A program made the translations under genes and the position numbers. Shown one piece after another: positions 52,093 to 61,407 of a stretch of DNA of 64,000 nt (its first letter is position 1; every line of letters begins with the position of its first letter). The notes under the pieces were generated by a model. That model was given only the letters and a program-made list of their open reading frames with translations. It had not been told where the DNA came from and did no database searches. The DNA comes from Sphingobacterium thalpophilum (GTDB taxonomy: Bacteria > Bacteroidota > Bacteroidia > Sphingobacteriales > Sphingobacteriaceae): NCBI RefSeq assembly GCF_901482695.1, contig NZ_LR590484.1:1922001-1986000 (forward strand), in the 5' to 3' direction.

Positions 52093-53493
52093 TTAAAATT
52101 CAAAATATTCTCGTGCGTTATTATAACTGATGTCCTGTACGATTTTGCCTACCCATTCGATATCGTTCGGTATCTCGCCTCTTTCGATGTCCTGCCCGAA
52201 GATGTCACACAGCAATCTCCGGAAGTATTCATGTCTCGGGAACGAAAGGAAGCTTCGGGAATCAGTCAACATGCCGACAAGACGACTTAATAGCCCCATA
52301 TTTGAAAGCGCGTTAATCTGCTTTGTCATACCATCTTTCTGATCCAAAAACCACCAAGCTGAGCCAAATTGAATTTTTCCTTTGATAGATCCATCGTTAA
52401 AGTTCCCAATCATGGTTGCAATGAGCTCATTGTCTGCCGGATTGAGGTTATACAAGATGGTCTTGGTTAGCTTATCCTGATTGTCTAATTTATTCAAAAA
52501 TTTTGACAATGCGCGGGCCTGGCTAAAATCGCCGATCGAATCCCACCCTGTATCTGGCCCGATTAAGCGGTGCATACGCGCATTATTATTGCGCAATGCG
52601 CCCAGGTGATATTGTTGAACCCATCCTTTTTCGTGATCCCACTCTGCAAAATAGATCAGCATGGCGGATTTGAATTTCAGGTTTTCATCGAAGGAAATTT
52701 CTTTTTTTGACCGTATTTTGTCGAAAATCGAGGCAATTTCCTGTTCGGTATAATCTTCGGCGTAAATCTGCTCAAGGCCATGATCAGAAACACTACATCC
52801 ATTGGCAGCGAAAAAGTCATGTCTGGCTTTCAATGCGCGCAGATAATCTCCTAAGCTGTGGATGGTCACGTTACAGACTTCTTCCAGTTTGTCGATATAT
52901 TGGTTCAGCGCGACCAGGTCATCGGCGTTCATGGCTTTGTCGGGACGAAACGCCGGAAGCATTTTGAAGGACTCGTTTTCTCCGGCGAATTGTTGATGGA
53001 ATTCCAAACTATCAATAGGATCGTCCGTAGTACAGACTACTTCAACATTCATCATTTTCAATAATCCGCGTACAGAATGGCTGTCTTGCTGTAGGAGCTG
53101 ACCGGTATCCGCATATATTTTAGCGGCTGTTTTCGGAGAAAGTAAGTCCGTTATGCCAAAATAGCGTTGGAGCTCAAGGTGCGTCCAGTGATGTAGCGGG
53201 TTGCGTAATGTATAAGGCACTGTTTCTGCCCATTTCATGAATTTTTCTTCGTCTGAGGCATCGCCCGTAATATACCGTTCATTCACACCATTGGCGCGCA
53301 TCGCCCGCCATTTATAATGATCACCATGGAGCCAGACCTGACTGATATTTTCAAATTTAATATCATTGGCGATCTGCTCCGGAATCAGATGATTATGATA
53401 GTCGATAATGGGTAGCTGTTTTGAATAATTGTGGTACAGCACTTCTGCTGTTTTTGAGTTTAATAAAAAGTTTTCGTCTAAGAATGCTTTCAT
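52093..53493 (-). CDS. uxaC: Glucuronate/galacturonate isomerase
   Basis: A 466-residue enzyme that interconverts D-galacturonate and D-tagaturonate (or glucuronate and fructuronate). Seen: LPIIDYHNHLIPEQIAND (about 26-43, metal-type His residues), RNPLHHWTHLELQRYFGI and VVCTTDDPIDSLEFHQQF. The ATG 53493 gives the family start MKAFLDENFLL; a TTG at 53529 would overlap uxaA. Length agrees with E. coli UxaC. Confidence 0.93.
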   Translation of the reverse strand: MKAFLDENFLLNSKTAEVLYHNYSKQLPIIDYHNHLIPEQIANDIKFENISQVWLHGDHYKWRAMRANGVNERYITGDASDEEKFMKWAETVPYTLRNPLHHWTHLELQRYFGITDLLSPKTAAKIYADTGQLLQQDSHSVRGLLKMMNVEVVCTTDDPIDSLEFHQQFAGENESFKMLPAFRPDKAMNADDLVALNQYIDKLEEVCNVTIHSLGDYLRALKARHDFFAANGCSVSDHGLEQIYAEDYTEQEIASIFDKIRSKKEISFDENLKFKSAMLIYFAEWDHEKGWVQQYHLGALRNNNARMHRLIGPDTGWDSIGDFSQARALSKFLNKLDNQDKLTKTILYNLNPADNELIATMIGNFNDGSIKGKIQFGSAWWFLDQKDGMTKQINALSNMGLLSRLVGMLTDSRSFLSFPRHEYFRRLLCDIFGQDIERGEIPNDIEWVGKIVQDISYNNAREYFEF

Positions 53494-53504
53494 ACTATAT
53501 AAAT

Positions 53505-55151
53505 TTATAAGCTCACACCTCTTTTCCAAGGGATGAAGTCGTCCTGATTTAATTGAACAGCCTTGGGAATTACCTCACCGCTGGCTGCTTTGATGCAATA
53601 CTCGAGTATATCTTCGCCCATTTCCTGGATTGTTTTGTCACCATCGATAATAGGGCCGGTATTAATGTCAATGATGTCGGCCATTTTCTTTGCCAATGTA
53701 TTATTGGTGGCGACTTTGATTACCGGGCATATTGGATTACCGGTAGGGGTGCCCAGTCCCGTAGTAAATAAAATTAAGGTGGCGCCTGCGGCTGCTTTAC
53801 CGGTTGTGGCTTCGACATCGTTGCCTGGTGTGCAGACCAGATTAAGTCCGGCTTTTGTGGCTGTCTCCGTATAATCGAGGACATCGACTACAGGGGAGGT
53901 GCCGCCTTTTTTGGCAGCGCCATTACTTTTGATGGCATCCGTAATGAGTCCGTCACGTATATTGCCCGGTGAAGGATTCATATAAAACCCCGAGCCTACA
54001 GCCTCCGCGGCATTGCTATAGGCGGTCATCAAGTCGATAAATTTATTGGCTGCGGCAGGATCCAACGTCCGGTCTATAAGATTCTGTTCGGCACCGCATA
54101 ATTCCGGAAATTCCGCTAGAAGCACCTTCCCCCCCAAAGCGACCAGGAGATCAGCCGTATAACCGACAGCTGGATTCGCCGAAATACCGCTGAAACCATC
54201 ACTGCCACCACACTTGACACCGAGTGTCAATTTGCTTAAAGGCACCGGTTGTCTGGTAATTTTGTTGATTTCTGTAAGGCCGATGAAGGTCTGCAGTATG
54301 GCTTCCTTAATCAGCTGTTCCTCGCTCTTCGATTGTTGCTGTTCAAATACATATAGCGGTTTATCAAAATTGGGATTGCGAAGCTTGATGTCGTTCACCA
54401 AGTCGTTTAGTTGTAGATTCTGACAGCCTAGGCTTAATACTGTCACACCGGCTACGTTGGGATGGTCAGCATAAGCCGCAAGCAGTTTACTTAAGACCGC
54501 CGCATCCTGTCGTATTCCGCCACAGCCGCCCTGATGGTTGAGAAATTTGATCCCATCGACATTTTTGAATACCCGGCTGGATTGCGCTGTACTGGTATTG
54601 AGTTTTTCCAATGAAGACAGATCCAAGGTTTCCCCTTTTTCATAGGCTTGCAGCAGCTGGTGTGTGAAATTTTTATATTTCCCGGTAACGGAGTACCCAA
54701 GCTCATTGTAGAGAGCCTCTTTGATGACATCCAAGTTCCTGTTTTCACAAAATACTGTCGGGATGAAGAGCCAATAATTGGCTGTTCCGGCCCGTCCGTC
54801 TCTGCGTAGGTATCCGTTGAAGGTCCTTGTCTCGAATTTAGAGACATCGGGTTTGTCCCAATGGTACTGGGAAGGTCTGAAATGATAAGGCTCCGCAGCA
54901 TGTTTGGTGTTTTCGGTATTCATTATACTCCCTTGCGGAATGTCAAATTGCGCTTTTCCGACAAGCACACCATACATTCGGATCTCATCGCCGAAACGCA
55001 TATCATGCATAAAAAATTTGTGTTTGGCGGGAATATCTTCCTGCAGGATATAATGTGCTCCTTCAAACGAGATAGCATCACCCTTTTTTAGATCCTGTAA
55101 AGCGACCAGAACGTTGTCTTTCGGATGTATTTTAAGTACTTTATTTTTCAT
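53505..55151 (-). CDS. uxaA: Altronate dehydratase
   Basis: A 548-residue enzyme that converts D-altronate to 2-keto-3-deoxygluconate. The N-terminal SAF domain (about 1-100, KIHPKDNVLVALQDLKKGDA) is followed by the UxaA core, with NHQGGCGGIRQDAAVLSKLL (about 204-223), LSLGCQNLQLN and KCGGSDGFSGISANPAVG. It is a little longer than the E. coli enzyme (495). Its start overlaps the uxaB stop by 11 bp. Confidence 0.94.
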   Translation of the reverse strand: MKNKVLKIHPKDNVLVALQDLKKGDAISFEGAHYILQEDIPAKHKFFMHDMRFGDEIRMYGVLVGKAQFDIPQGSIMNTENTKHAAEPYHFRPSQYHWDKPDVSKFETRTFNGYLRRDGRAGTANYWLFIPTVFCENRNLDVIKEALYNELGYSVTGKYKNFTHQLLQAYEKGETLDLSSLEKLNTSTAQSSRVFKNVDGIKFLNHQGGCGGIRQDAAVLSKLLAAYADHPNVAGVTVLSLGCQNLQLNDLVNDIKLRNPNFDKPLYVFEQQQSKSEEQLIKEAILQTFIGLTEINKITRQPVPLSKLTLGVKCGGSDGFSGISANPAVGYTADLLVALGGKVLLAEFPELCGAEQNLIDRTLDPAAANKFIDLMTAYSNAAEAVGSGFYMNPSPGNIRDGLITDAIKSNGAAKKGGTSPVVDVLDYTETATKAGLNLVCTPGNDVEATTGKAAAGATLILFTTGLGTPTGNPICPVIKVATNNTLAKKMADIIDINTGPIIDGDKTIQEMGEDILEYCIKAASGEVIPKAVQLNQDDFIPWKRGVSL

Positions 55152-56646
55152 GTTCCAAAATAGTTAGCGCTTGCAACGCACCATTGTGAATAATCTGTTT
55201 TAGCTGTCGGTCTACACTTTCTTCCAGTCCGGGAAACTTGGTCAGATCCCTATTCCATAAGCCTACGTTCGAAAGAACGGTATGAACAACCGTCTCCGGC
55301 TGCTGCCAGGCCTCATAAAAGACTGCTGCAGATTCATCCTGAATTTCGATGGTGCGTCCATTGATGGTCCGTATGTAATGGCTATCTTTCCGTTCTGACT
55401 TTAAAAAGTAAAGGTAAGCTGCAAATCCCAGAGCGAATAGCTGCGGTGCCTCGCTGTGGCTGCCATACCATTTATCCAATAAAGGGATATTACGCATGGC
55501 CATTTTCGAACTGTAGTTGAGGGCTATTGATTCCCATTTATGTTCGAGATAAGGATTGGCGAAGCGATCCATAACTTTTGATGAAAAATCCTTCACGTCG
55601 TTTTGAGAAATCGCTGTGTTTAAGATGGATGGTCCAATTTCATCTTGCATCAGCAAGCGGATAAATTGGCTGAACGCAGCGTTCTGCATGGCTTCTTTGA
55701 CGGTAGTGAAGCCCGATAGAAGTGCCATTGCGCAGCTCAGTGTATGCGTTCCATTGAGGAGCCTGAGCTTAATTTCTTTGTACTTTTCTATGGAGGGGAC
55801 CAGCAGCACGCTGGAATCCGCTACGGCGAAGGATAAGCGCTGTTTTACACGGTCGGATGTTGCTTCGATGGCCCACAAACGGAAGGGTTCGGCCATGATC
55901 ATCAACTGATCCTCATATCCTAACATCGCTGTTGTCTTTACATAGTCTGCCGGCGATAGCGCACCGGGGACAATACGGTCCACCAAAGTATTGCAAAAGT
56001 CGTTGGCTCCCGTCAGCCATTCTATAAAATCTGCTGACAGACTGTTCTGTTGAGCAAGGTCAAAAATAATCTTTTTTAATTTGCTGCCATTATCCGTTAT
56101 CAGTTCGGTCGGCACGATCGTTAGCCCTTTCGTAATGTCGCCGGCAAAATGTTTAAACCGGTGGTATAAAATAGCCAAAAGCTTGCCGGGGAAAGACTTT
56201 GGAGGATTGTCGTCAACAAGGTCTTCACTCATCACGATACCGACTTCAGTGGTATTGGAGAAAACGATCTCAAGAGCGGGGTTTTCTGCGTTTTTCAGTA
56301 TTTCTTGCCAGGATTCGCTTGCTGAGAGCACGCGAGAAATACTATTATTTATCTCGTAGCTTGATATTTCTTTGCCTTCGTCCAACCCCTTTATGCACAA
56401 AGTATATAAGTTGTTTTGCTGTTCAAACGAATCTGCAGTACCGGCGCTTGTTGATTTGATGACTACAATTCTTCCCCGGAATAGCCCCTGCTGGTTTGCT
56501 TTGTTCACAAAGTAGTCCGGTAGGCCCCGAAGTAAAACACCCGTCCCAAACTGAAGTATTTTTTCAGGATATAAAAATGAGGCTTCTGTTGGTGTATCGA
56601 CCAAATCGGAAGCAATGGATTGTAATGTATCTTGTGTAAGTAGCAT
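55141..56646 (-). CDS. uxaB: Tagaturonate reductase (altronate oxidoreductase)
   Basis: A 501-residue NAD-dependent mannitol-dehydrogenase-family enzyme reducing tagaturonate to altronate. Seen: ILQFGTGVLLRGLPDYFVNK (about 30-49, nucleotide-binding start), FSNTTEVGIVMSEDL, and FCNTLVDRIVPGALS followed by KLRLLNGTHTLSCA (about 298-311, catalytic Lys/Asn/His region). The operon context fixes it to galacturonate breakdown. Confidence 0.93.
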   Translation of the reverse strand: MLLTQDTLQSIASDLVDTPTEASFLYPEKILQFGTGVLLRGLPDYFVNKANQQGLFRGRIVVIKSTSAGTADSFEQQNNLYTLCIKGLDEGKEISSYEINNSISRVLSASESWQEILKNAENPALEIVFSNTTEVGIVMSEDLVDDNPPKSFPGKLLAILYHRFKHFAGDITKGLTIVPTELITDNGSKLKKIIFDLAQQNSLSADFIEWLTGANDFCNTLVDRIVPGALSPADYVKTTAMLGYEDQLMIMAEPFRLWAIEATSDRVKQRLSFAVADSSVLLVPSIEKYKEIKLRLLNGTHTLSCAMALLSGFTTVKEAMQNAAFSQFIRLLMQDEIGPSILNTAISQNDVKDFSSKVMDRFANPYLEHKWESIALNYSSKMAMRNIPLLDKWYGSHSEAPQLFALGFAAYLYFLKSERKDSHYIRTINGRTIEIQDESAAVFYEAWQQPETVVHTVLSNVGLWNRDLTKFPGLEESVDRQLKQIIHNGALQALTILEHEK

Positions 56647-56658
56647 TGCTCTTTTCTA

Positions 56659-57696
56659 TTATTGAATTTGATGTTGTTGTTTCCATTTTAAATAGTCCAC
56701 ACGGATTAATTTTTCAGGCCAGTCTCCAAACCATGCATAACCATTCTTCCGTTCTTCTGACAATTCTTCGAACTTGTACTTAATGGAATTATCCCTGTCT
56801 CCAAAAAGTGGCCTATTGTCCTGAAGGTCATAAAAACGTGCCCAGACCACGGATGCGCTGTCTGGGATAAGCTTACGCTCCGTTTGCCCAGTTGATTGAT
56901 TTTTTTCAGTAGCGAAGCGGTAGCCTTTAATTTTATTATTTTGAAACCAGCTGATTGCACGAGTTATAGCCAATTGAATCTGCGCAGTGGCGGGTTGTTG
57001 CATAAGGAAGCGTACGATAGCGACCGATTCACTTGTGCTCAAGGCTGCGGGCTCAAATTTCCGTGCCTGTGCTGCTGTCAGGTTTTTCTCATCATATTGT
57101 GCTGCCCAGATCGTGAGTGTTGTGTTTTGGATAATCTGCGTTTTAAGGATGCAAGCTATCCCTCTCTCGACAGCCGACTGAGCTCTTTTTCGATAGTCTG
57201 TATGAATTGCCTCAAAGCCATGTTGCGCTTTAGCAACGTTATCCAGCACACGAAGAGCATTGATCATGGCATTGTCGTTATAAGTGATTTCGGCACGATA
57301 AAGCGATTTGTTGGGATAATATTGCGGAAATCCGCCATTTTCATACTGTGCAGAAAGGAGATAGGCTATCCCTTTTTCGGCACCCTTTAAATAAGCTTCC
57401 TGTTTTGTTGTACCATAAGCTTTGATGAGGCTATTTATTTCTCTCGTCGTTGCGTTGTTGTCTATGGTTGCATGATCAATTCCAGTGTCTTTTATTTTTT
57501 TTCTAAGGCGGCCGTCGATAGGCAGTCTATAGTCTACTACACTTTTATCGATCAGCTGTTTGGGCCATGCACCATTTGGAAGTTGATACAACAAGATCTT
57601 ATCAGCAAGGGAGTCCTTCTGAATTTGAGCGCGCAAAGGGTAAAGACTCAGTGTGAGCGCAGCTAAACAGATGATTTTGCAATAAGACACTTCCAT
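56659..57696 (-). CDS. pelA: Pectate lyase, PL10
   Basis: A 345-residue secreted lyase with a signal peptide (KIICLAALTLSLYPLRAQ). The PL10 alpha-toroid is shown by LLYQLPNGAWPKQL (about 35-48), DNNATTREINSLIKAYG, SAQYENGGFPQYYP (about 134-147) and ITYNDNAMINALRVL (about 156-170). It cuts homogalacturonan by beta-elimination, probably in the periplasm. Confidence 0.92.
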   Translation of the reverse strand: MEVSYCKIICLAALTLSLYPLRAQIQKDSLADKILLYQLPNGAWPKQLIDKSVVDYRLPIDGRLRKKIKDTGIDHATIDNNATTREINSLIKAYGTTKQEAYLKGAEKGIAYLLSAQYENGGFPQYYPNKSLYRAEITYNDNAMINALRVLDNVAKAQHGFEAIHTDYRKRAQSAVERGIACILKTQIIQNTTLTIWAAQYDEKNLTAAQARKFEPAALSTSESVAIVRFLMQQPATAQIQLAITRAISWFQNNKIKGYRFATEKNQSTGQTERKLIPDSASVVWARFYDLQDNRPLFGDRDNSIKYKFEELSEERKNGYAWFGDWPEKLIRVDYLKWKQQHQIQ

Positions 57697-57703
57697 ATTT
57701 GTA

Positions 57704-59623
57704 TTATTTTTTAGCTTGTTTCACCAACCACTCGGTAAGGTCATTTGCTGCGGTAAAATTTTGGTATTCTTTAGGAAGCTTTCGTCCGTCAGTGTACTCG
57801 TTGTACAGCCAAGGGTCGCCGATAGCGAATACCGTTCCTTTTCCATAGGTTGCTATCGCGATGATATTGTCACCATTATCCTTTATCAAGGCCTGCGCAG
57901 GTGACGTCACCCGCAAAGTCGAAATCTCTTTGATATATATTTTTGACGTGTTTGGAAACACTTTATTGCCTTGTGGAATGGCGATTGCTCCGGTCTCGAA
58001 TTCCCTTCCTTTGACGCGGTTACGGCTATCTTCATTGAACGTGATGCCGAACTGCTTGCACAAAGTATTAAATTTGCTGATTTCACAATTTCCTTTGTCA
58101 TTCAGCATAAGGACAAGGACCCCACCCTTCTTTACCCAGTCGGTGATTTGCTTTGCATCTGCCTCATTCATGAAATTCGGCTTTTCGGTTTCTTTTTCCG
58201 TATCAGGATCCACGATAATATAAATGCTTGATCGTGCCAGATGACGTTTTGTAGGCGCTTCTTTGAGCGTTTGGAGCTGACCACCATTTTTTTCAAAGAT
58301 TCGGCCCCACAACGAAAAGCCATTATTATCATCACCATCCCATAGATAATGGTAGGGTTTGAGCTGTCCTGAGGCGGTACGTTTAAATTCGTTGTTGTAA
58401 TAGTTATCCAAGGTGATATTCAGGCTCTTTTTCCCTTTTCTTGCGCGTAAGAATTCAACTTCGGAGGCAGCCAGAATAAAGGCCCCCACACCTTTTGGAT
58501 CATTGGTGATGACAGGCTCACTCATATAGTATTCAAAACTACCATCGCGATAGTTTTTGCTGCCGCCCAATCCGGATACTTCAACAACCTTGTTGAGATT
58601 TATCTGATCTTTACCCGCAGGAGAGGTAAATTCGCTAACAAGGCCTTGGAAAGCGAAATCCAGATTCTTTTCAAATGAGTTTGGTATGTATCCTTTACGC
58701 AACGATTTTGCTAAAGCGAATACAAACATACTGGATGCCGAAGCTTCTAGATAATTGCCTTCTCGGGTACCCAAATCGACGATATCATACCATACTCCAG
58801 TTTTGCTGTCCTGATATTTGGTCACTGCCGATAAGGTTCTGTTCAATATCGCTATCAATTCAGGCCTGCGGGAATGGTTTTCCGGGAAATAATCCAATAC
58901 ATCGACAAGAGCCATGACGTACCAGCCCATGCCACGGCCCCAAAAATGTCGAGATAAGCCTGTTTTGGGGTCTGACCAGCGTTCCTTTCTAGATTCGTCC
59001 CAACCGTGATATAGTAGGCCTGTTTTGGGGTCCCGTGCGTTTTTCTCCATGTATACGAATTGATTTGCGATGTCATCAAAAGCACTTGGGATATTCATCA
59101 AACTAGCGTATTCCGCATAAAAGGGCTGCCCCATATAGAGACCATCGAGCCACATCTGATAAGGATATATCTTCTTATGCCAAAACCCGCCTTCATTGGT
59201 ACGCGGATGTTTTTTGAGCTGGGCATATAGCTGATGGCACGCTTTCAGGTATTTTTCCTGTCCCGTTACCTTGTACAGCATCAACAAGGTCGTGCCATTT
59301 TTAATATTGTCGATATTGAAATCCGTAGCTCTATAATTTTTTATCGAGTCTGGAATACTTAAATAGGGGTCCATGCGGGATTGTATATAGTTGAAATACT
59401 CCCCATTTCCTGTGTTGCGCCATACTTCTGTCAGCCCCTCAAAAATAACCCCCATATCGTATGACCACTTAGGAAATTTGCCTGGGTTAGTGAAGAGCGT
59501 GTCTGGGTAAATTTTGTTCAATACCGTCGTGGCCATTTGTTCTGATAGGGCTTTCTGCTGTGCAAATCCATTAAAAGAACCCAGAACGACAACATTGAAA
59601 AGAAGGATAAGTAACTTTTTCAT
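57704..59623 (-). CDS. GH105 unsaturated uronyl hydrolase fused to DUF4350-like domain
   Basis: A 639-residue secreted protein (signal KLLILLFNVVVLGSFNGFAQ). Residues about 25-400 form a GH88/GH105 alpha/alpha barrel. It has the catalytic-type Asp in YQMWLDGLYMGQPFYAEYAS (about 150-169), HFWGRGMGWYVMALVDVLDY, and YLEASASSMFVFALA. Residues about 455-639 form a GATase-like DUF4350 domain (IYIIVDPDTEKETEKPN, then GGVLVLMLNDKGN and GKGTVFAIGDPWLYNEYTDG). It removes unsaturated galacturonyl ends from lyase products; the second domain's job is unknown. It lies between the GH28 and PL10 genes. Confidence 0.9.
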   Translation of the reverse strand: MKKLLILLFNVVVLGSFNGFAQQKALSEQMATTVLNKIYPDTLFTNPGKFPKWSYDMGVIFEGLTEVWRNTGNGEYFNYIQSRMDPYLSIPDSIKNYRATDFNIDNIKNGTTLLMLYKVTGQEKYLKACHQLYAQLKKHPRTNEGGFWHKKIYPYQMWLDGLYMGQPFYAEYASLMNIPSAFDDIANQFVYMEKNARDPKTGLLYHGWDESRKERWSDPKTGLSRHFWGRGMGWYVMALVDVLDYFPENHSRRPELIAILNRTLSAVTKYQDSKTGVWYDIVDLGTREGNYLEASASSMFVFALAKSLRKGYIPNSFEKNLDFAFQGLVSEFTSPAGKDQINLNKVVEVSGLGGSKNYRDGSFEYYMSEPVITNDPKGVGAFILAASEVEFLRARKGKKSLNITLDNYYNNEFKRTASGQLKPYHYLWDGDDNNGFSLWGRIFEKNGGQLQTLKEAPTKRHLARSSIYIIVDPDTEKETEKPNFMNEADAKQITDWVKKGGVLVLMLNDKGNCEISKFNTLCKQFGITFNEDSRNRVKGREFETGAIAIPQGNKVFPNTSKIYIKEISTLRVTSPAQALIKDNGDNIIAIATYGKGTVFAIGDPWLYNEYTDGRKLPKEYQNFTAANDLTEWLVKQAKK

Positions 59624-59629
59624 GGTATT

Positions 59630-61300
59630 CTAATTTGTGATGGTTAGGGATTTGTGCGTACTTCCGTCGATAAACTGTTTGTCTTTCTTCGCTGATTTTA
59701 TATTGGATTTGGACAGATTGATCTTGCTGCTGTTTTCGCCTGCGACCTGGATAAATAGCTCAGGTGAATTTAAAGCCTGAATATTTTCCAGGTTAATGGA
59801 ACTGCTGTTGTTGACAGCAATCAACGGAGCACTATCCTTTGTTTTTAGAATGATATCCTTCAATTGGATCGTTGATGCTTCAATAATTTCAATACCCTTA
59901 GTCGCTTCTAACGTTGCATTTTCTATATGGATATTTTGGATATGCATTTCGGGGAGGCCACGGAAGAAAATACCTTTCGAAGCACCTTTAGCGACGATGT
60001 TCTTGATATAGAAATTTCTAAACTGCGGAGTCTCCTCCGTAACAGCAAGTTTTACCGTCTTTACTGCAGCTCTCTTTTCTCCGGCCAATGGCACTGGGTC
60101 TACCGCGGCATAGTACATATCAAATAAGATAGCTTCGCCAGGAATGTCGATCATATTGATATTATTGATAAAGATATTCTCTACGACGCCACCGCGGCCT
60201 CTTGTTGTCTTAAAGCGTAGGCCGATATCCGTGCCAATAAAGGAGCAGTCTTCTACCCAAATATTGCGTGCGCCACCGCTCATCTCACTACCGATAACAA
60301 AGCCACCATGTGCGTGGTACACCACATTGTTTCGAACGATAACATTTTCTGTGGGCATACCGCGGTCACGTCCTGCTTGATCGCGTCCTGACTTGATGCA
60401 TATGCCATCGTCACCCACATCAAAGGAGCAGTCCTCAATAAGTACATTTTTACAAGACTCTACATCCACTCCGTCTCCGTTCTGTCCGTACCAGGGATTG
60501 CGAACGGTAAGTCCGCGTAAGGTTAAGTCCTGACACATGAGCGGATGTATATTCCATGCGGGAGAGTTCTGTATCGTGACCCCTTCAAGCAGGATTTTTT
60601 TACAGTTTGTAAAGACCAATAAATTAGGCCTCAGAAAGTCTTTTACATTCTTAAAATCGTTTACCGTTGTTCCCGGACGGATAGTTCCAGCTTTTTTCTC
60701 TTTTGCACCCCTGAGCGAGCTCTCAGAAGGATACCAAATTTCTGTTTCAGGATCCACAATGCCTCCGGAGGCAACAAGGTTTTTCCATTGTGAAGCTGTC
60801 AATTTACTTTTTTTGATCATTCTCCAGGCGTCGCCATTGCCATCGATAATACCGTTGCCGGTGATAGCGATATTGGTGAGCTCCTTTCCAGATATCGGAT
60901 TTTGGTTTCTCCAGGCTGGTTCACCCTCCCAATTCGATTCAACTAATTTATATTCATCAAAATCTCTTGTGAATAACAGAACAGCATCTTTTTTGAGGTG
61001 TAGATTGACGTTGCTTTGCATTTCGATCGGGCCGGAGAGCCAGAGTCCGGAGGGGATCAGGACGACGCCGCCACCTTGGTCGCTACACGCTTTGATCGCC
61101 CGGTTTATCGTGGAAGTGTTCAGGAACTGGCCATCGCCTTTGGCACCATAGTCCACAATATTCAGCGTGTCTCTTTTGAAACTGACCTGCTGTATGACCG
61201 GTCGGACCGGTTCCTGGGCCATACCGACGAAAGGCAGCATGAGGAGCGCCGTAAGGGCAGATTTCAATGTATAGGAAGATTGCTTTCTAAACGGATTCAT
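59630..61300 (-). CDS. Polygalacturonase, GH28
   Basis: A 556-residue secreted hydrolase (signal about 1-28, ending VGMAQE). The right-handed beta helix starts at VDYGAKGDGQFLNTSTINRA (about 49-68). Catalytic motifs: NPWYGQNGDGVDVESCKNVL (about 267-286), DVGDDGICIKSGRDQAGRDR (about 292-311), and AHGGFVIGSEMSGG (about 327-340). C-terminal helix coils extend to residue 556. It releases galacturonate from homogalacturonan. A candidate operator is 82 bp upstream of its ATG. Confidence 0.93.
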   Translation of the reverse strand: MNPFRKQSSYTLKSALTALLMLPFVGMAQEPVRPVIQQVSFKRDTLNIVDYGAKGDGQFLNTSTINRAIKACSDQGGGVVLIPSGLWLSGPIEMQSNVNLHLKKDAVLLFTRDFDEYKLVESNWEGEPAWRNQNPISGKELTNIAITGNGIIDGNGDAWRMIKKSKLTASQWKNLVASGGIVDPETEIWYPSESSLRGAKEKKAGTIRPGTTVNDFKNVKDFLRPNLLVFTNCKKILLEGVTIQNSPAWNIHPLMCQDLTLRGLTVRNPWYGQNGDGVDVESCKNVLIEDCSFDVGDDGICIKSGRDQAGRDRGMPTENVIVRNNVVYHAHGGFVIGSEMSGGARNIWVEDCSFIGTDIGLRFKTTRGRGGVVENIFINNINMIDIPGEAILFDMYYAAVDPVPLAGEKRAAVKTVKLAVTEETPQFRNFYIKNIVAKGASKGIFFRGLPEMHIQNIHIENATLEATKGIEIIEASTIQLKDIILKTKDSAPLIAVNNSSSINLENIQALNSPELFIQVAGENSSKINLSKSNIKSAKKDKQFIDGSTHKSLTITN

Positions 61301-61381
61301 TTTTTTAAATTTTTGGTTTAAAAACGGTTATTTGTAAAAGCAATTGTACATTGTTTGCACTTAACTTCGATGGAAAACTTA

Positions 61382-61407
61382 TGCAATCGTTACCGGTCAT
61401 AACTTAT
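61382..61407. promoter_or_regulatory. Candidate LacI-type half operator before GH28
   Basis: The left half TGCAATCGTTACC followed by GGT matches the perfect operator at 46182, but the right half is poorly kept. It overlaps the end of the pectinesterase gene. Confidence 0.45.
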
